64,000 bases of DNA from Sulfuricella sp. Its GTDB lineage: Bacteria; Pseudomonadota; Gammaproteobacteria; Burkholderiales; Sulfuricellaceae. A model generated the notes under the pieces. That model saw only the letters and a program-made list of their open reading frames with translations, did not search any database and was not told where the DNA came from. Location: contig JAHFRP010000012.1 of the NCBI GenBank assembly GCA_023266195.1, forward strand, positions 1-64,000, in the 5' to 3' direction. Position numbers and translations under genes: made by a program. This document shows positions 23,345 to 36,778 of this stretch, one piece after another (positions within the stretch are counted from its first letter, which is position 1; each line of letters opens with the position of its first letter).

Positions 23345-23685
23345 TTCCTTGCAAAGAGAATGGCGTTTTTATATTTCCGACATGGTCGGCTTTGCCGAAA
23401 AAGTCGTCGCCTATACAGACGGCATGGAGCAAGATCGGTTTGCCGCCAGCGGCCTTAATTACGATGCTACCGTGCATAACCTCATCATGGTGGGCGAGGC
23501 TGCGACTCATATCCCCGATCATGTGCGCGCCTTTGCGAAAGACATCGAATGGCGGCAGGTCATCGGCACAAGGAATCGCTTGATCCACGGCTATCTGGGC
23601 ATCAACGACGATGTGCTTTGGGACATCATCCAGAACGAAATTCCCGTGTTGATCGAACAACTTCACGCATTGAAAAAGGCGGCCG

Positions 23686-23705
<20 letters not shown>
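23337..23705 (+). CDS. hepT: HepT-type HEPN ribonuclease toxin
   Basis: 122-residue all-helical HEPN protein with the RX4HXY active-site motif: RNRLIHGY near residue 80, preceded by the HepT landmark LIMVGEAATHIPD. HepT-family toxins are RNases held inactive by AMP addition to the motif tyrosine by MntA. It overlaps mntA by eight bases and res by twenty. That tight packing suggests one transcript for all four genes. Active-site residues are intact. Confidence 0.87.
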
Positions 23706-28046
<4,341 letters not shown>

Positions 28047-28310
28047 TGTTTGCGGTTTTCTTAAGCACCGGCCTCATAATCCTAGAAACCTCAGGTGACC
28101 GCTTGCCATGAAGGCCAAGATTTGGGTTCCAAACAGCTTTGTGAGTTTTGTGTTCCCCCGTATGGCGACAACGCTACGGGCCGGATTGCACGGTTTTGCG
28201 GACGCATGGCGTTGTGGTCTCGCCGGAACGAGCAGCTTTGGCGCCGTTCCCGGCGGGGACGCCCTTTACGGATGCAACCCCCTGAAATGGAATAGCCATT
28301 CCGCGTCAGC

Positions 28311-28388
28311 CCTCTCTCCAACTCTCCCCCAGAGAGGGAGAGGGCGATTTATCCCTCTCCCTTTGGGAGAGGGTTTGGGTGAGGGTTG
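28311..28388. repeat. Palindromic intergenic repeat
   Basis: CCCTCTCTCCAACTCTCCC and AGAGAGGGAGAGGG on the left pair with CCCTCTCCCTTTGGGAGAGG and TTTGGGTGAGGG on the right. It has the same architecture as the repeat found inside metH and may be a terminator-like or REP-like element for the convergent genes. Confidence 0.7.
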
Positions 28389-28392
28389 GCGC

Positions 28393-28560
28393 CTAGGAGC
28401 CTGTCGGGCTTAAAGGAAATCGGCTGCAAATCCGCCTGGCCGGTCCATATTTCGCCGCTTTTTTGGTCAATAGAATAACTATTGACCTGCAAAATCGGCA
28501 AAATCTGTCCTCGCCCAGCCGAATTTTCGCTTCAATTCTTCAAGTCCGACAGGCTCCTAG
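28393..28560. repeat. MITE-like element, copy 2 (168 bp, CTAG at both ends)
   Basis: Terminal inverted repeats GAGCCTGTCGGGCTT (28397-28411) and AAGTCCGACAGGCTC (28542-28556), each bordered by CTAG, which could be a target duplication. The interior includes AGGAAATCGGCTGCAAATC, shared with the short copy at 3640-3708, and a separate perfect hairpin, GGTCAATAG-AATAA-CTATTGACC (28465-28487). No open frame. Probably mobilised in trans by a transposase outside the window. Confidence 0.75.
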
Positions 28561-28660
28561 GATAATAGTTGACTTAAACGCGATACTTTGCGCCGTAACC
28601 CAATTAACCCAGTCATCCAATAGCGGTATGAAGGTCCGGTTTGTTATATCGAATCGGTTA

Positions 28661-28730
28661 GGGAAGCGCCGATTAAACGTCATTTCCGCTTGCGCGGGAA
28701 TGACGGAATCCGAATAAATCAGTGCTTCCT
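28661..28730. repeat. 70-bp inverted repeat, second dispersed family
   Basis: Outer arms GGAAGCGCCGATT and AATCAGTGCTTCC, inner arms around GTCATTTCCGC and GCGGGAATGAC. A degraded half copy lies near 3296-3345. Located just past the 3' end of the phosphofructokinase gene. Confidence 0.65.
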
Positions 28731-28773
28731 TGGCGCGTTATCCGCCTTTTTTCAATATCCAGACCAGGTTGAT

Positions 28774-29877
28774 TCAATCTCCCATGTTGGTGCCGACATG
28801 GCGTGCGCTCAAAATCCACGAATGATCGGGCGGCACGGTTTTGACCTTGCCGGCGACGTCTTCCAGCTTGACGGCCTTGGCGCCGTCGCCCCTGGCGGCG
28901 ACCATCACCCCATAGCGGCCTCGGTCGATCAGTTCGGTGCACGCCGTCCCCAGCCGGGTAGCCAGCAGGCGGTCGGCGGCGGAGGGGGTGCCGCCGCGCT
29001 GTAGATGGCCCAGAATGGTGATGCGGGCTTCCAGCCCGGTCAGCTGTTCGAGCTGTTTGGCGAGACGCACGGTTCTTTCGGCATATTGGGTTTCCGGGGT
29101 GTCTTCGGCTTCCACCTTCTTGCCTTCCTTCGGTTTGGCTTTCCTGGTCGCTTGCTGCTCGGCGTGCTCCTGCACCGAGACCGCCCCTTCGGCGACTGCA
29201 ACGATGCTGAATGGCTTGCCGCGACGGCTGCGCTCACGGATCGCGGCGGCCACGCTTTCCACCGCGTAGGGGATCTCCGGGATCAGGATGACGTCGGCGC
29301 CGCCGGCAATGCCCGCGCCCAACGCCAGCCAGCCCGCGCGGTGGCCCATGATCTCGACCACGATGATGCGGTGGTGGCTGTGCGCCGTGCTGTGCAGGCG
29401 GTCGATCGCATCGGTGGCGATGGCCAGCGCGGTGTCGAAACCAAATGTGATATCGGTCAGGGCGACGTCGTTGTCGATGGTCTTGGGCAGGGTGATGACG
29501 TTGAGGCCTTTTTCCTTCAGGCGCAGGGCGTTTTTCTGCGTGCCGCCACCGCCCAGGCAGACCAGCGCGTCGAGGTGGTTGTCGTGGTAATTTTCGGCGA
29601 TCACGTCGGTCATGTCGAGCAGCTTGCCGCCGACCGGCATGCGGTGGGGCTTGTCGCGGCTGGTGCCGAGGATGGTGCCGCCGCGGGTCAGGATGCCCGA
29701 CAACTCGCCGGCGTCGAGCCGCATCGTGCGGTTTTCCATCAGGCCGCGAAAGCCGTCGCGGAAGCCGACGATCTGCATGCCGTACTGGTTCAGCGCCGCC
29801 TTGCCGACGCCGCGGATCGCCGCGTTGAGGCCTGGGCTGTCGCCGCCCGAAGTAAGGATGCCGATATATTTTGCCAT
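28774..29877 (-). CDS. 6-phosphofructokinase, atypical donor site
   Basis: 367 residues. Phosphorylates fructose 6-phosphate at C1. The family core is clear: [76 protein letters not shown]. At the phosphoryl-donor site the sequence is LGGGGTQK (109-115), with Gly where E. coli Asp103 sits and Gly at position 104, while PKTIDND has Lys at the position equivalent to 124. Gly104 is typical of ATP enzymes and Lys124 of PPi or group III enzymes, so the donor cannot be settled. A charged, low-complexity insertion ([15 protein letters not shown]) is also present. Confidence 0.88.
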   Translation of the reverse strand: MAKYIGILTSGGDSPGLNAAIRGVGKAALNQYGMQIVGFRDGFRGLMENRTMRLDAGELSGILTRGGTILGTSRDKPHRMPVGGKLLDMTDVIAENYHDNHLDALVCLGGGGTQKNALRLKEKGLNVITLPKTIDNDVALTDITFGFDTALAIATDAIDRLHSTAHSHHRIIVVEIMGHRAGWLALGAGIAGGADVILIPEIPYAVESVAAAIRERSRRGKPFSIVAVAEGAVSVQEHAEQQATRKAKPKEGKKVEAEDTPETQYAERTVRLAKQLEQLTGLEARITILGHLQRGGTPSAADRLLATRLGTACTELIDRGRYGVMVAARGDGAKAVKLEDVAGKVKTVPPDHSWILSARHVGTNMGD

Positions 29878-29957
29878 GTGCGCTCCGCCATTTTATCGAA
29901 TTTGGTGCATGATCGGCGATAAGCCTATCCGGGTCAATGCAGCCTGGGCGCCGGCCT

Positions 29958-30671
29958 TCAGACGCCGCGCAGGTAGGCTTGCCGTTTTTCGGTGGGGAAG
30001 TGCTCGATGGCGTAGCGCAACATGGTGCGCGGCATGGTGCGGCAGTGGCGCCGCAGAAAGCCTTCCAGCACGGCCCGTTCGCGCTTGCCCACTTCGCGCA
30101 GCATCCAGCCCGTCGCCTTGTGGATCAGGTCTTCCCGATCGGCCAGCAAATACTCGGCAATGGCCAGGGTATCGCCGAAATCGCCTTGCCGGATGAAATG
30201 AAAAGTGGCGACGATCGCGATTCGCCGTTCCCACAGCGAATCCGACCGCGCCAGCAGGTACAGCGGCGCTCGCTGCTGGTCGGCGAGGTAGGCGCCCACG
30301 ACCTGTGGCGCGGAAACATCCACCAGATCCCAGTTATTGATGTAGCGGGTGGATCCGAGATACAGACGGTAAATTTCCCGCCGCTCGGCCGCCGAGCCCC
30401 GGTCGAAGGCGCGCACCAGGAAAATCAGCGCCAGCAGCCTGGCTTCGTGGTGCGGCGAGCGCAGCAGCTGGACCGCCTCGTCAAGGCTGACGTCAGGAAA
30501 CTCGGTCGCCAGCTTGCGGATGACGGGCACCTTGATGCCGATGAAGACATCCCCCGCGCCATACTGGCCCGGCCCGGTCTTGAAAAAGCGTTGCTGGCCG
30601 CGCGCCGTTTCGGGATCGGCGAGGGAATGCAGTCGGCCCTGGATTTCGGCCAGCAGTGAAGGAATTTTCAT
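29958..30671 (-). CDS. DNA alkylation repair protein (AlkD-like)
   Basis: 237 residues from the ATG at 30671 (MKIPSLLAEIQG). An all-helical HEAT-like repeat protein of the AlkC/AlkD superfamily, which removes bulky N3- or N7-alkylated bases by trapping DNA. Recognisable are FFKTGPGQYGAGDVFIGIKV, the RYINNWDLVDVSAPQVVG segment with the catalytic-region Trp and Asp, and IHKATGWMLREVGKR. Apparently a single gene, separated from cbbO by a palindromic repeat. Confidence 0.88.
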   Translation of the reverse strand: MKIPSLLAEIQGRLHSLADPETARGQQRFFKTGPGQYGAGDVFIGIKVPVIRKLATEFPDVSLDEAVQLLRSPHHEARLLALIFLVRAFDRGSAAERREIYRLYLGSTRYINNWDLVDVSAPQVVGAYLADQQRAPLYLLARSDSLWERRIAIVATFHFIRQGDFGDTLAIAEYLLADREDLIHKATGWMLREVGKRERAVLEGFLRRHCRTMPRTMLRYAIEHFPTEKRQAYLRGV

Positions 30672-30723
30672 CGCGAGCGGCAAAGCTGAAAGCTTGATTC
30701 TACCGGTTTCCACCGGGTATCGC

Positions 30724-30793
30724 AGGTCGGGCACCCCGTGCCCGACAAATCACGCATGCCGCCTGGAACCGTCGGGCACGGGGTGCCCGACCT
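30724..30793. repeat. Palindromic repeat downstream of cbbO (copy 1)
   Basis: Arms AGGTCGGGCACCCCGTGCCC (from 30724) and GTCGGGCACGGGGTGCCCGA (from 30771), each itself nearly palindromic, around a 24-base spacer AAATCACGCATGCCGCCTGG. A copy with the spacer reversed lies upstream of cbbQ at 33972-34045. Confidence 0.85.
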
Positions 30794-30820
30794 ACGCGTG
30801 GCGCGCCGGCAAAGGAGCCG

Positions 30821-33106
30821 TCACTTCGTCAGCGTCAGGAAAAGCTGCGTCAGCTGCTCGGGCAGGCGCTGGATGTTGTCGATGACGGTATATTGCTTGC
30901 CGAATATGTCGCTGACGTACTCGTCCGCTTTCGGGTCGAGATTGATGCAATAGGAATAAATCCCCTTGCCGTCCAGCTCCTTCACCGCCCGCTGGGCGTC
31001 CTCGATCAGCAGGCGGCCGTCCTTGGCATCCACGTCGGCGGGTTCGCCGTCGGTCAGGATCAGCATCAGTTTCTTGTCGGCCGGCTGGTTTTCCAGGTAG
31101 TGCGCCGCATGCCGCATGGCCGCGCCCATGCGGGTGGAGTAGGCGGCCTCCATCGCCGCCAGGCGGGCCTTCACCTGGTCGTCCCACTGCTCGCTGTATC
31201 CCTTGATGTGCAGGTAACGCACATCGTGGCGGGTGTTGGAATGGAAGCCGCCGATGGCGAACGGGTCGCCCAGCTTATCTACCGCCCAGGCCAGCAGCGA
31301 AACCGCTTCCTGGCTGAGTTCGAGGATGGTTTGCGCGCCGCCGGCCACCTTCTCGTTGAGCGATTCAGACAAATCCAGCAGCAGCATCACGGCTATGTCG
31401 CGCCCATTGGTCTTGTGGCTCATGTTGATGCGCGGGTCCGGCGTGGCGCCGCCCTTGAAGTCGATCAAGGAGCGCAACGCCACATCCAGATCCAGCTCGC
31501 TGCCTTCCTCCTGGTAGCGGATGCGCACTTTGTCCTGCGGCTTGAGCAGGTCCAGCAGCCGTTTCAGGCGCTTGGCCAGGGCGGCGTTGCGGTCAAGCAG
31601 CCGGTCGATCTCCGCCGCGTCTCCCTTGGGATGCAGCGCCTCGTAAACGCTCACCCAGTCGGGACGATAGGTCTGGCTGGTGTAATCCCATTCGGGGTAG
31701 CGGCGCGGCGGCAGGCCCTTGAGTTCCTCCGCCAGCTCGATCTTGCGCTTCTGGTCGAAGGCTTCCTCTTCGTCGCCCTCCTCGATGAATTTCCACATCT
31801 GGCGGTTGTCGTCGCGGTACTCCACTACCGTATCCTTGAAGTGGATCCTGGCCAGCTGGTCGCTTTGGCGGCGCGTCCTGGCGCCGAAGGCCACCGCGAG
31901 ATCGACCATTTCCCGCGTGCTGGATTCGCCCTGCTCCATCACAGCATGAAAACGCCGGGCGAACTCGACGATGTCCGGATTCCGATAAGGATGATGCGGG
32001 TCGAGAATGGCGCGCGACAGCATGGTCAGGCGATGGCGGATGGCCGACTCGGTGGCCGGATCGCAGGCGTCTTCCGCCGGGATCGGGTGCAGCGCCTGGA
32101 ATACGCGGCGCAGGCCGGGGTATTGGCGCATGGCGAGGTATTCCACGCGCGAGTCTTCCAGCAGTTCGACCGCCATCCGCTGGAACGGGCTCAGGTTGTC
32201 GGCGAAAACCGCTTCGGTCCAGCGCTTGTGGCCGACGATGTGCGCCAGCACGGCGCGATAGCGGTCGAGACCCGAGATGACAATGTCTCCCACGGCGGGC
32301 ACGACAAAATCGTCGTACACGTCGGGCAAACGGATGCCGAGCTTGTCGTAATACGGAACCGGCTTGCGCAGCTCGTCGAAGCCGAGCGAATAAGGCACGA
32401 AGTGGTCGCTTGCCCGCCACAGGCCGCGCAGGTAGAGGTCGAGCTTGCGCTCGTTGTCGACCAGCAGTGTGCCGTGCCGCTCGCGCTGCATGACGGCGCG
32501 GCTGTCCGCCGATTGCAGGCTGAAGTAATCGCGCTGCCGGTCCGGATGGTCGTGGTAGTTGCGGATGCCGTATTCCGTCCAGTTTTTCAGGCCCTGAACG
32601 GAAAGCTGGCTCAGCAGGTAGGGCACCCGCCGGAAAAATTCCGGCAGTCCGGGACTGGGGATCGTGGTATGAAAACCGTGGATCGACCCCGTGGTTCTGG
32701 TCATGAAATCGAGCACGAGATCCAGGTAATCCCGCATCTGCTCCTGGGAGCGCAAACGCCGGGCGGCGGCCGCCAGGGATTGCAGGAAGGGCGCGATGGC
32801 TTTGCCGTTGGGCGATTTCCACATCCGGCGGATGCAATCCATGATCGCCGGCAGCGTCGATTCGCCGACGGCTTCCGCGACGGCCGGCCACTCTTCGAGA
32901 AAGATCAGGATCGGCTCGACGCCGTGGCCCATTTTCCCGAGAAAGCGCGCATTTTCCACATAGGCCTGAACACCTTCCTTGGAAAGCGATGCCAGCGCCT
33001 CGGCCATGCATTCCTCGAACACCTCGGCGACCTGTTCGAAGCCGCAGTTGAGCTCTTTCCAGAAGGACTGGATCTGAGGGTGCTGCATGGTTTTAGCTTC
33101 GGCCAC
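30821..33106 (-). CDS. cbbO: RuBisCO activation protein CbbO
   Basis: 761-residue partner of CbbQ; the CbbQ-CbbO complex acts as a RuBisCO activase that removes inhibitory sugar phosphates. The long N-terminal part is helical. The C-terminal von Willebrand A domain carries a MIDAS motif (LLLDLSESLNEK) and LTDGEPADVDAKDG, which binds metal and probably the RuBisCO surface. The start is MAEAKTMQHPQ at 33106, with a second Met six codons on. It follows cbbQ by 11 bases and is the last gene of cbbM-cbbQ-cbbO. Confidence 0.94.
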   Translation of the reverse strand: MAEAKTMQHPQIQSFWKELNCGFEQVAEVFEECMAEALASLSKEGVQAYVENARFLGKMGHGVEPILIFLEEWPAVAEAVGESTLPAIMDCIRRMWKSPNGKAIAPFLQSLAAAARRLRSQEQMRDYLDLVLDFMTRTTGSIHGFHTTIPSPGLPEFFRRVPYLLSQLSVQGLKNWTEYGIRNYHDHPDRQRDYFSLQSADSRAVMQRERHGTLLVDNERKLDLYLRGLWRASDHFVPYSLGFDELRKPVPYYDKLGIRLPDVYDDFVVPAVGDIVISGLDRYRAVLAHIVGHKRWTEAVFADNLSPFQRMAVELLEDSRVEYLAMRQYPGLRRVFQALHPIPAEDACDPATESAIRHRLTMLSRAILDPHHPYRNPDIVEFARRFHAVMEQGESSTREMVDLAVAFGARTRRQSDQLARIHFKDTVVEYRDDNRQMWKFIEEGDEEEAFDQKRKIELAEELKGLPPRRYPEWDYTSQTYRPDWVSVYEALHPKGDAAEIDRLLDRNAALAKRLKRLLDLLKPQDKVRIRYQEEGSELDLDVALRSLIDFKGGATPDPRINMSHKTNGRDIAVMLLLDLSESLNEKVAGGAQTILELSQEAVSLLAWAVDKLGDPFAIGGFHSNTRHDVRYLHIKGYSEQWDDQVKARLAAMEAAYSTRMGAAMRHAAHYLENQPADKKLMLILTDGEPADVDAKDGRLLIEDAQRAVKELDGKGIYSYCINLDPKADEYVSDIFGKQYTVIDNIQRLPEQLTQLFLTLTK

Positions 33107-33117
33107 GTTGGCGCGCC

Positions 33118-33936
33118 TCAGGCAAAAACGGCGTCGATGGCGTGGTCGAGCGTGTCGCGAATGTCGGCGTCGTCGGTGATCGGCCGCACCAGCGCCATGC
33201 GGCAGGCATCGCGCGGCTCGACGCCGCCCTTGATGAGGGTAGCCGCGTAGACCAGGAGGCGCGTGGAAACACCTTCATCCAGGCCGTGCCCCTTCAGGTT
33301 GCGCGCCGCCGCGCCGATCTTCACCAGTTTGGCGGAGATTTCCGTATCCATGCCGGTTTCCCTGGCGACAATGCCGGTTTCAAGCTGAGCATCGGGGTAG
33401 TCGAACTCGAACGCGGTAAAGCGCTGCTTGGTGGACTGCTTCAGATCCTTCATCAGGTTCTGATAGCCCGGATTATAGGAGATCACCAGCTGAAAATCGG
33501 GATGCGCCGCGAGCAGTTCGCCTTTTTTGTCCAGCGGCAGGGTGCGGCGGTGGTCGGTCAGGGGGTGGATCACCACTGTCGTATCCTGCCGCGCTTCGAC
33601 GATTTCATCCAGGTAGCAGATTGCGCCGATGCGCGCCGCCGTGGTGAGCGGGCCGTCCAGCCAGCGCGTGCCGTTGGCGTCGAGCAGATAGCGGCCGACC
33701 AGGTCGGATGCCGTCATATCCTCGTTGCAAGCCACGGTGATCAGCGGCCGGTCCAGTTTCCAGGCCATGTATTCGATGAAGCGCGACTTGCCGCAGCCGG
33801 TCGGACCTTTCACCATCACCGGCAATCGGGAAGCATAGGCTGCCTCGTAAAGTGCCACCTCGTTGCTTTGAACCTGGTAGAACGGTTCGCCGTGTATTTT
33901 GTACTGGTCTGTATCGGTTTGTTTTTGGTTGGCCAT
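33118..33936 (-). CDS. cbbQ: RuBisCO activase AAA+ ATPase CbbQ
   Basis: 272 residues from the ATG at 33936 (MANQKQTDTDQY). MoxR-type AAA+ ATPase with Walker A VKGPTGCGKSRF (about 43-54), Walker B ICYLDEIVEAR, and sensor/arginine segments later. It forms a hexamer that, with CbbO, reactivates form II RuBisCO using ATP. It is separated from cbbM by about 200 bases containing a terminator and a repeat, so cbbQO may be partly uncoupled from cbbM expression. Confidence 0.95.
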   Translation of the reverse strand: MANQKQTDTDQYKIHGEPFYQVQSNEVALYEAAYASRLPVMVKGPTGCGKSRFIEYMAWKLDRPLITVACNEDMTASDLVGRYLLDANGTRWLDGPLTTAARIGAICYLDEIVEARQDTTVVIHPLTDHRRTLPLDKKGELLAAHPDFQLVISYNPGYQNLMKDLKQSTKQRFTAFEFDYPDAQLETGIVARETGMDTEISAKLVKIGAAARNLKGHGLDEGVSTRLLVYAATLIKGGVEPRDACRMALVRPITDDADIRDTLDHAIDAVFA

Positions 33937-33971
33937 TGTCTTCTCCCGAGAGGGTGCGCCGTGCGCACCCT

Positions 33972-34045
33972 GTAGGTCGGGCACCCCGTGCCCGACGGTT
34001 CAGGGTGGGATGCGTGATTTGTCGGGCACGGGGTGCCCGACCTAC
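33972..34045. repeat. Palindromic repeat between cbbM and cbbQ (copy 2, reversed)
   Basis: GTAGGTCGGGCACCCCGTGC (from 33972) pairs with the block starting GTCGGGCACGGGGTGCCCGA at 34021. Its spacer, GGTTCAGGGTGGGATGCGTG, is the reverse complement (with few differences) of the copy 1 spacer at 30747-30770. The two copies therefore flank cbbQ-cbbO in inverted orientation. Confidence 0.85.
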
Positions 34046-34078
34046 GATACTTTGCGCTTTTCCGGGATATTCCCCCGG

Positions 34079-34112
34079 AAAAAAACGCCCCCAGCAGAGT
34101 GGGGGCGCTTTT
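34079..34112. terminator. Rho-independent terminator after cbbM
   Basis: AAACGCCCCCAGCAGAGTGG and the paired GGGGGCGCTTTT form a stem of about eight GC pairs with a short loop; on the reverse strand it is followed by a run of T. It sits just downstream of cbbM, so part of the transcripts should end before cbbQ. Confidence 0.85.
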
Positions 34113-34137
34113 CACTGCATCGGTTTGAAGCCTGGGC

Positions 34138-35517
34138 TTACTTGTGCACGCCCAGCTTTTCGCGCCAACCGGGGAAAATCTTGTCGGCGTCGCCAGGAAA
34201 GGACTCGAACGCACGGGCAAATTCCTTGTGCTCCTTGGCCCACTCGATCGGGTCGGCACCGGCCTTCCAGCACTCGTAGGATTGGCGCAGGGAAATCGCG
34301 CCGGCAGCCGGGCTGTCGATGTGGCCGTAGGCGCCGCCGCCGGCGGTGTTGATCACGTTGCCGTGGCCCAGGTTCTCGAAGAAACCAGGCAGGCGCAGCG
34401 CGTTCATGCCGCCGGAAATGATCGGGGTGGTGGCCTTGATGCCATCCCACTTCTGGAAGTAGACCGGGCCCTGGCACTCGTCGCGCTCAATCATGTAGGC
34501 GATGACCTTGTCGTCGCCTTCGCCTTCCATCTTGCCGTAGCCCATGGTGCCGACGTGGATGCCGGAAGCGCCTTGCAGGCGGCTCATCTTGGCCAGCACG
34601 AAGGCGGTGTAGCCGCGCTTGGCGCTTGGCGAGGTCACCATGCCGTGGCCGGCGCGGTGGTAGTGCAGGAACTGGGCGGGATACTGGCGACGGCAGGTGG
34701 TGACCATGCCGGGGCCGCCGACAAAACCGTCGACCAGGAAAGCCAGCTTGTTGGCGTCGGTGCCGAAGGTTTCCAGCGCGAAATCGGCGCGGGCGCACAT
34801 TTCGTAGTGGTCGTCGGCGGTGATGTTCATGGAGAACAGCTTGGCCTGACCGGTCTCGTCCATGGCGCGCTTCATGGCGTCATAGACCAGGGGCAGGGTC
34901 TTCTTGATCGGGGCGAAGACCTGGTTGCCTTGCGGCTCGTCGTTCTTGATGAAATCGCCGCCAAGCCAGAACTGGTAGGCCGCTTGGGCGAACGGCTCGG
35001 GACGCAGACCCAGCTTGGGCTTGATGATGGTGCCGGAGATGTAGCCGCCGTCCTTGACCGGGCGGCCGAGGATGCGCCACAGCTCTTCGATGTTGGTGGC
35101 CGGACCGTCGAACTGACGGACGACTTCGGGCGGCACGTAGAAGTCGACCATCTTGGCGTGCGCGATGTCGCCCATGCCCTGGTTGTTGCCGATGGTCAGG
35201 GTCAGGAAGGATACCAGCATGAAGCGGCCGTCGATCACGTTGCGGTCGAACAGTTCGAGCGGATAGGCGATGCGCATATCCTCGGTAGCTTCGTCGATGT
35301 GGTAAACCAGCGCATCCACGCCCTTGGTGAAGTCGTCGGTGGTGGAAACCTCGACGTTGGTGCCGGTGGACGATTCGGCGGCGAAGTGAGCGGCTGCTTC
35401 AAGGTAGCCGGTGCCGGTCTTGGGCTTCATCTTGTAGGCGACGAGGATATGCTTGCCGCCTTTGATCAGGTCTTCTTCCTTGAGGCTCAAGTCAGCATAG
35501 CGTGCGGATTGGTCCAT
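34138..35517 (-). CDS. cbbM: RuBisCO form II large subunit
   Basis: 459 residues from the ATG at 35517 ([20 protein letters not shown]), exactly the form II length. Fixes CO2 onto ribulose 1,5-bisphosphate; works as a homodimer or multimer without small subunits. The catalytic Lys lies in [13 protein letters not shown], the carbamylated Lys with its Asp and Glu in [13 protein letters not shown], and loop 6 in [21 protein letters not shown] gives the SD. Form II enzymes suit high-CO2, low-O2 habitats. The upstream 250 bases are AT-rich and hold candidate CbbR sites. Confidence 0.98.
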   Translation of the reverse strand: MDQSARYADLSLKEEDLIKGGKHILVAYKMKPKTGTGYLEAAAHFAAESSTGTNVEVSTTDDFTKGVDALVYHIDEATEDMRIAYPLELFDRNVIDGRFMLVSFLTLTIGNNQGMGDIAHAKMVDFYVPPEVVRQFDGPATNIEELWRILGRPVKDGGYISGTIIKPKLGLRPEPFAQAAYQFWLGGDFIKNDEPQGNQVFAPIKKTLPLVYDAMKRAMDETGQAKLFSMNITADDHYEMCARADFALETFGTDANKLAFLVDGFVGGPGMVTTCRRQYPAQFLHYHRAGHGMVTSPSAKRGYTAFVLAKMSRLQGASGIHVGTMGYGKMEGEGDDKVIAYMIERDECQGPVYFQKWDGIKATTPIISGGMNALRLPGFFENLGHGNVINTAGGGAYGHIDSPAAGAISLRQSYECWKAGADPIEWAKEHKEFARAFESFPGDADKIFPGWREKLGVHK

Positions 35518-35566
35518 CAGTGTTCCTCTCAAAAATTCGGTTAATGAATAAGTTACTGGAGTCAAC

Positions 35567-35631
35567 TATACGAATGTTTTTGTATAATTAATACTAAATA
35601 ATTATTATGATAACGATCAGCATTTGCTGAT
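35567..35631 (-). promoter_or_regulatory. Candidate cbbM promoter/CbbR operator region
   Basis: AT-rich stretch 50-115 bases upstream of cbbM with two inverted repeats that fit the LysR-type T-N11-A pattern: TATAC-N10-GTATA (35567-35586) and ATCAGCA-TT-TGCTGAT (35616-35631). LysR-family regulators such as CbbR bind sites of this kind in cbb promoters. The assignment rests on position and symmetry only. Confidence 0.4.
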
Positions 35632-35660
35632 AATAAATTGCATCCCAACAAGCTCGAAAA

Positions 35661-35736
35661 TATTCAAAATCAACATATTGAAGGAAGATTGGGTCTGTTG
35701 GGTTACGCGCAAAAACGCGCTAACCCAACCTACATG
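35661..35736. repeat. Dispersed two-hairpin repeat family, single-hairpin copy
   Basis: Contains TGTTGGGTTACGCGCAAAAA and CGCGCTAACCCAACCTACATG forming a hairpin, preceded by CAACATATTGAAGGAAGATT. The same pieces occur at 38854-38979 and 45109-45238, where two hairpins flank the central spacer. Confidence 0.8.
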
Positions 35737-35767
35737 AAAAAGTCCGCTCGGCCCGACGAATTCGGCC

Positions 35768-36649
35768 TTATCCCGCGAGCCGGGTCAGCGCCTCGCGGTA
35801 TTTTTCCGCCGTTTTAGCCGCGATTTCCGCCGGCAGCTCCGGCGCGGGCGGCCGCTTGTTCCAATTGAGGCTTTCCAGCCAGTCGCGCACATATTGCTTG
35901 TCGAAACTGGGCGGGTTGGCACCCGGCGCGTACCGGTCGGCGGGCCAGAAACGGGAAGAATCCGGCGTCAGGGCCTCATCGATCAGGTAGAGCTTGCCGT
36001 CGGCGTCCTGGCCGAACTCGAACTTGGTGTCGGCGATGATGATGCCGCGGGTCAGGGCATAATCTGCCGCCTCTTTGTACAGTGCGATGGCGGCGTCGCT
36101 CACCTGTCGGGCGAGTTCAGAGCCGAGCAGCTCCTCGGCTCGGGCCAGGCTGATATTCTCGTCGTGGGCGCCTGCTTCGGCCTTGGTGGATGGAGTGAAG
36201 ATCGGTTGCGGCAGCTTGTCAGCTTCCTTCAGGCCGGCTGGCAGGGGGATGCCGCAAACGCTGCCTTGGGTCTTGTATTCCTTCCAGCCCGAGCCGACCA
36301 GATAGCCGCGCACGATGGCCTCGATCGGCAAGGGTTTGAGGCGGCGCACGACGGTGGCGCGGCCGGCGACCTGATCGCGCTCTTCGGGGGCGACCACCGA
36401 TTCCGGTGCGACGCCGGTCAGCTGGTTGGGCAAAATATGTCCGAGCTTGGCAAACCAGAAGTCGGAGATGCTGGTCAGCACCTTGCCCTTGTCCGGGATC
36501 GGCGTCGGCAACACCACGTCGAAGGCGGACAGGCGATCGGTGGTGACGATCAGCAAACGCTCGTCGTCCACCGCATAAATGTCGCGCACTTTGCCGCGGT
36601 TGAGCAGGGGCAGGCTGCGGATGCTGGAATTGAAAAGGGAATCGGTCAT
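35768..36649 (-). CDS. purC: SAICAR synthase
   Basis: 293 residues from the ATG at 36649 ([20 protein letters not shown]). Purine biosynthesis: condenses aspartate with CAIR using ATP. Motifs are [72 protein letters not shown] and [13 protein letters not shown]. Related betaproteobacterial genomes often keep purC near the Calvin genes. Divergent from cbbR with about 130 bases between them. Confidence 0.97.
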   Translation of the reverse strand: MTDSLFNSSIRSLPLLNRGKVRDIYAVDDERLLIVTTDRLSAFDVVLPTPIPDKGKVLTSISDFWFAKLGHILPNQLTGVAPESVVAPEERDQVAGRATVVRRLKPLPIEAIVRGYLVGSGWKEYKTQGSVCGIPLPAGLKEADKLPQPIFTPSTKAEAGAHDENISLARAEELLGSELARQVSDAAIALYKEAADYALTRGIIIADTKFEFGQDADGKLYLIDEALTPDSSRFWPADRYAPGANPPSFDKQYVRDWLESLNWNKRPPAPELPAEIAAKTAEKYREALTRLAG

Positions 36650-36778
36650 GTTGTTTCCTTCGGGATGAACTTTGCGCAACTTGCGAATTCTACTGGAAAT
36701 CAGGCCGCTTGTTCCATTGCGGGCCGGGACAATATAAGATTGATTGAGGAAAACCCATAGCCACATAAGAAATTATTT

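Larger units (their letters stand above)
28047..28773. other. Repeat-rich intergenic region, no gene seen
   Basis: About 730 bases between the convergent pgm and phosphofructokinase genes. It holds a palindrome of the same architecture as the metH insert (28311-28388), a CTAG-flanked MITE-like element (28393-28560), and another inverted repeat (28661-28730). The first 260 bases contain short open frames but nothing protein-like. Confidence 0.65.

Noticed and set aside
28108-28413. A 101-codon frame downstream of pgm
   Set aside because: It runs into the palindromic repeat (its end is repeat-encoded peptide) and shows no protein-like pattern.
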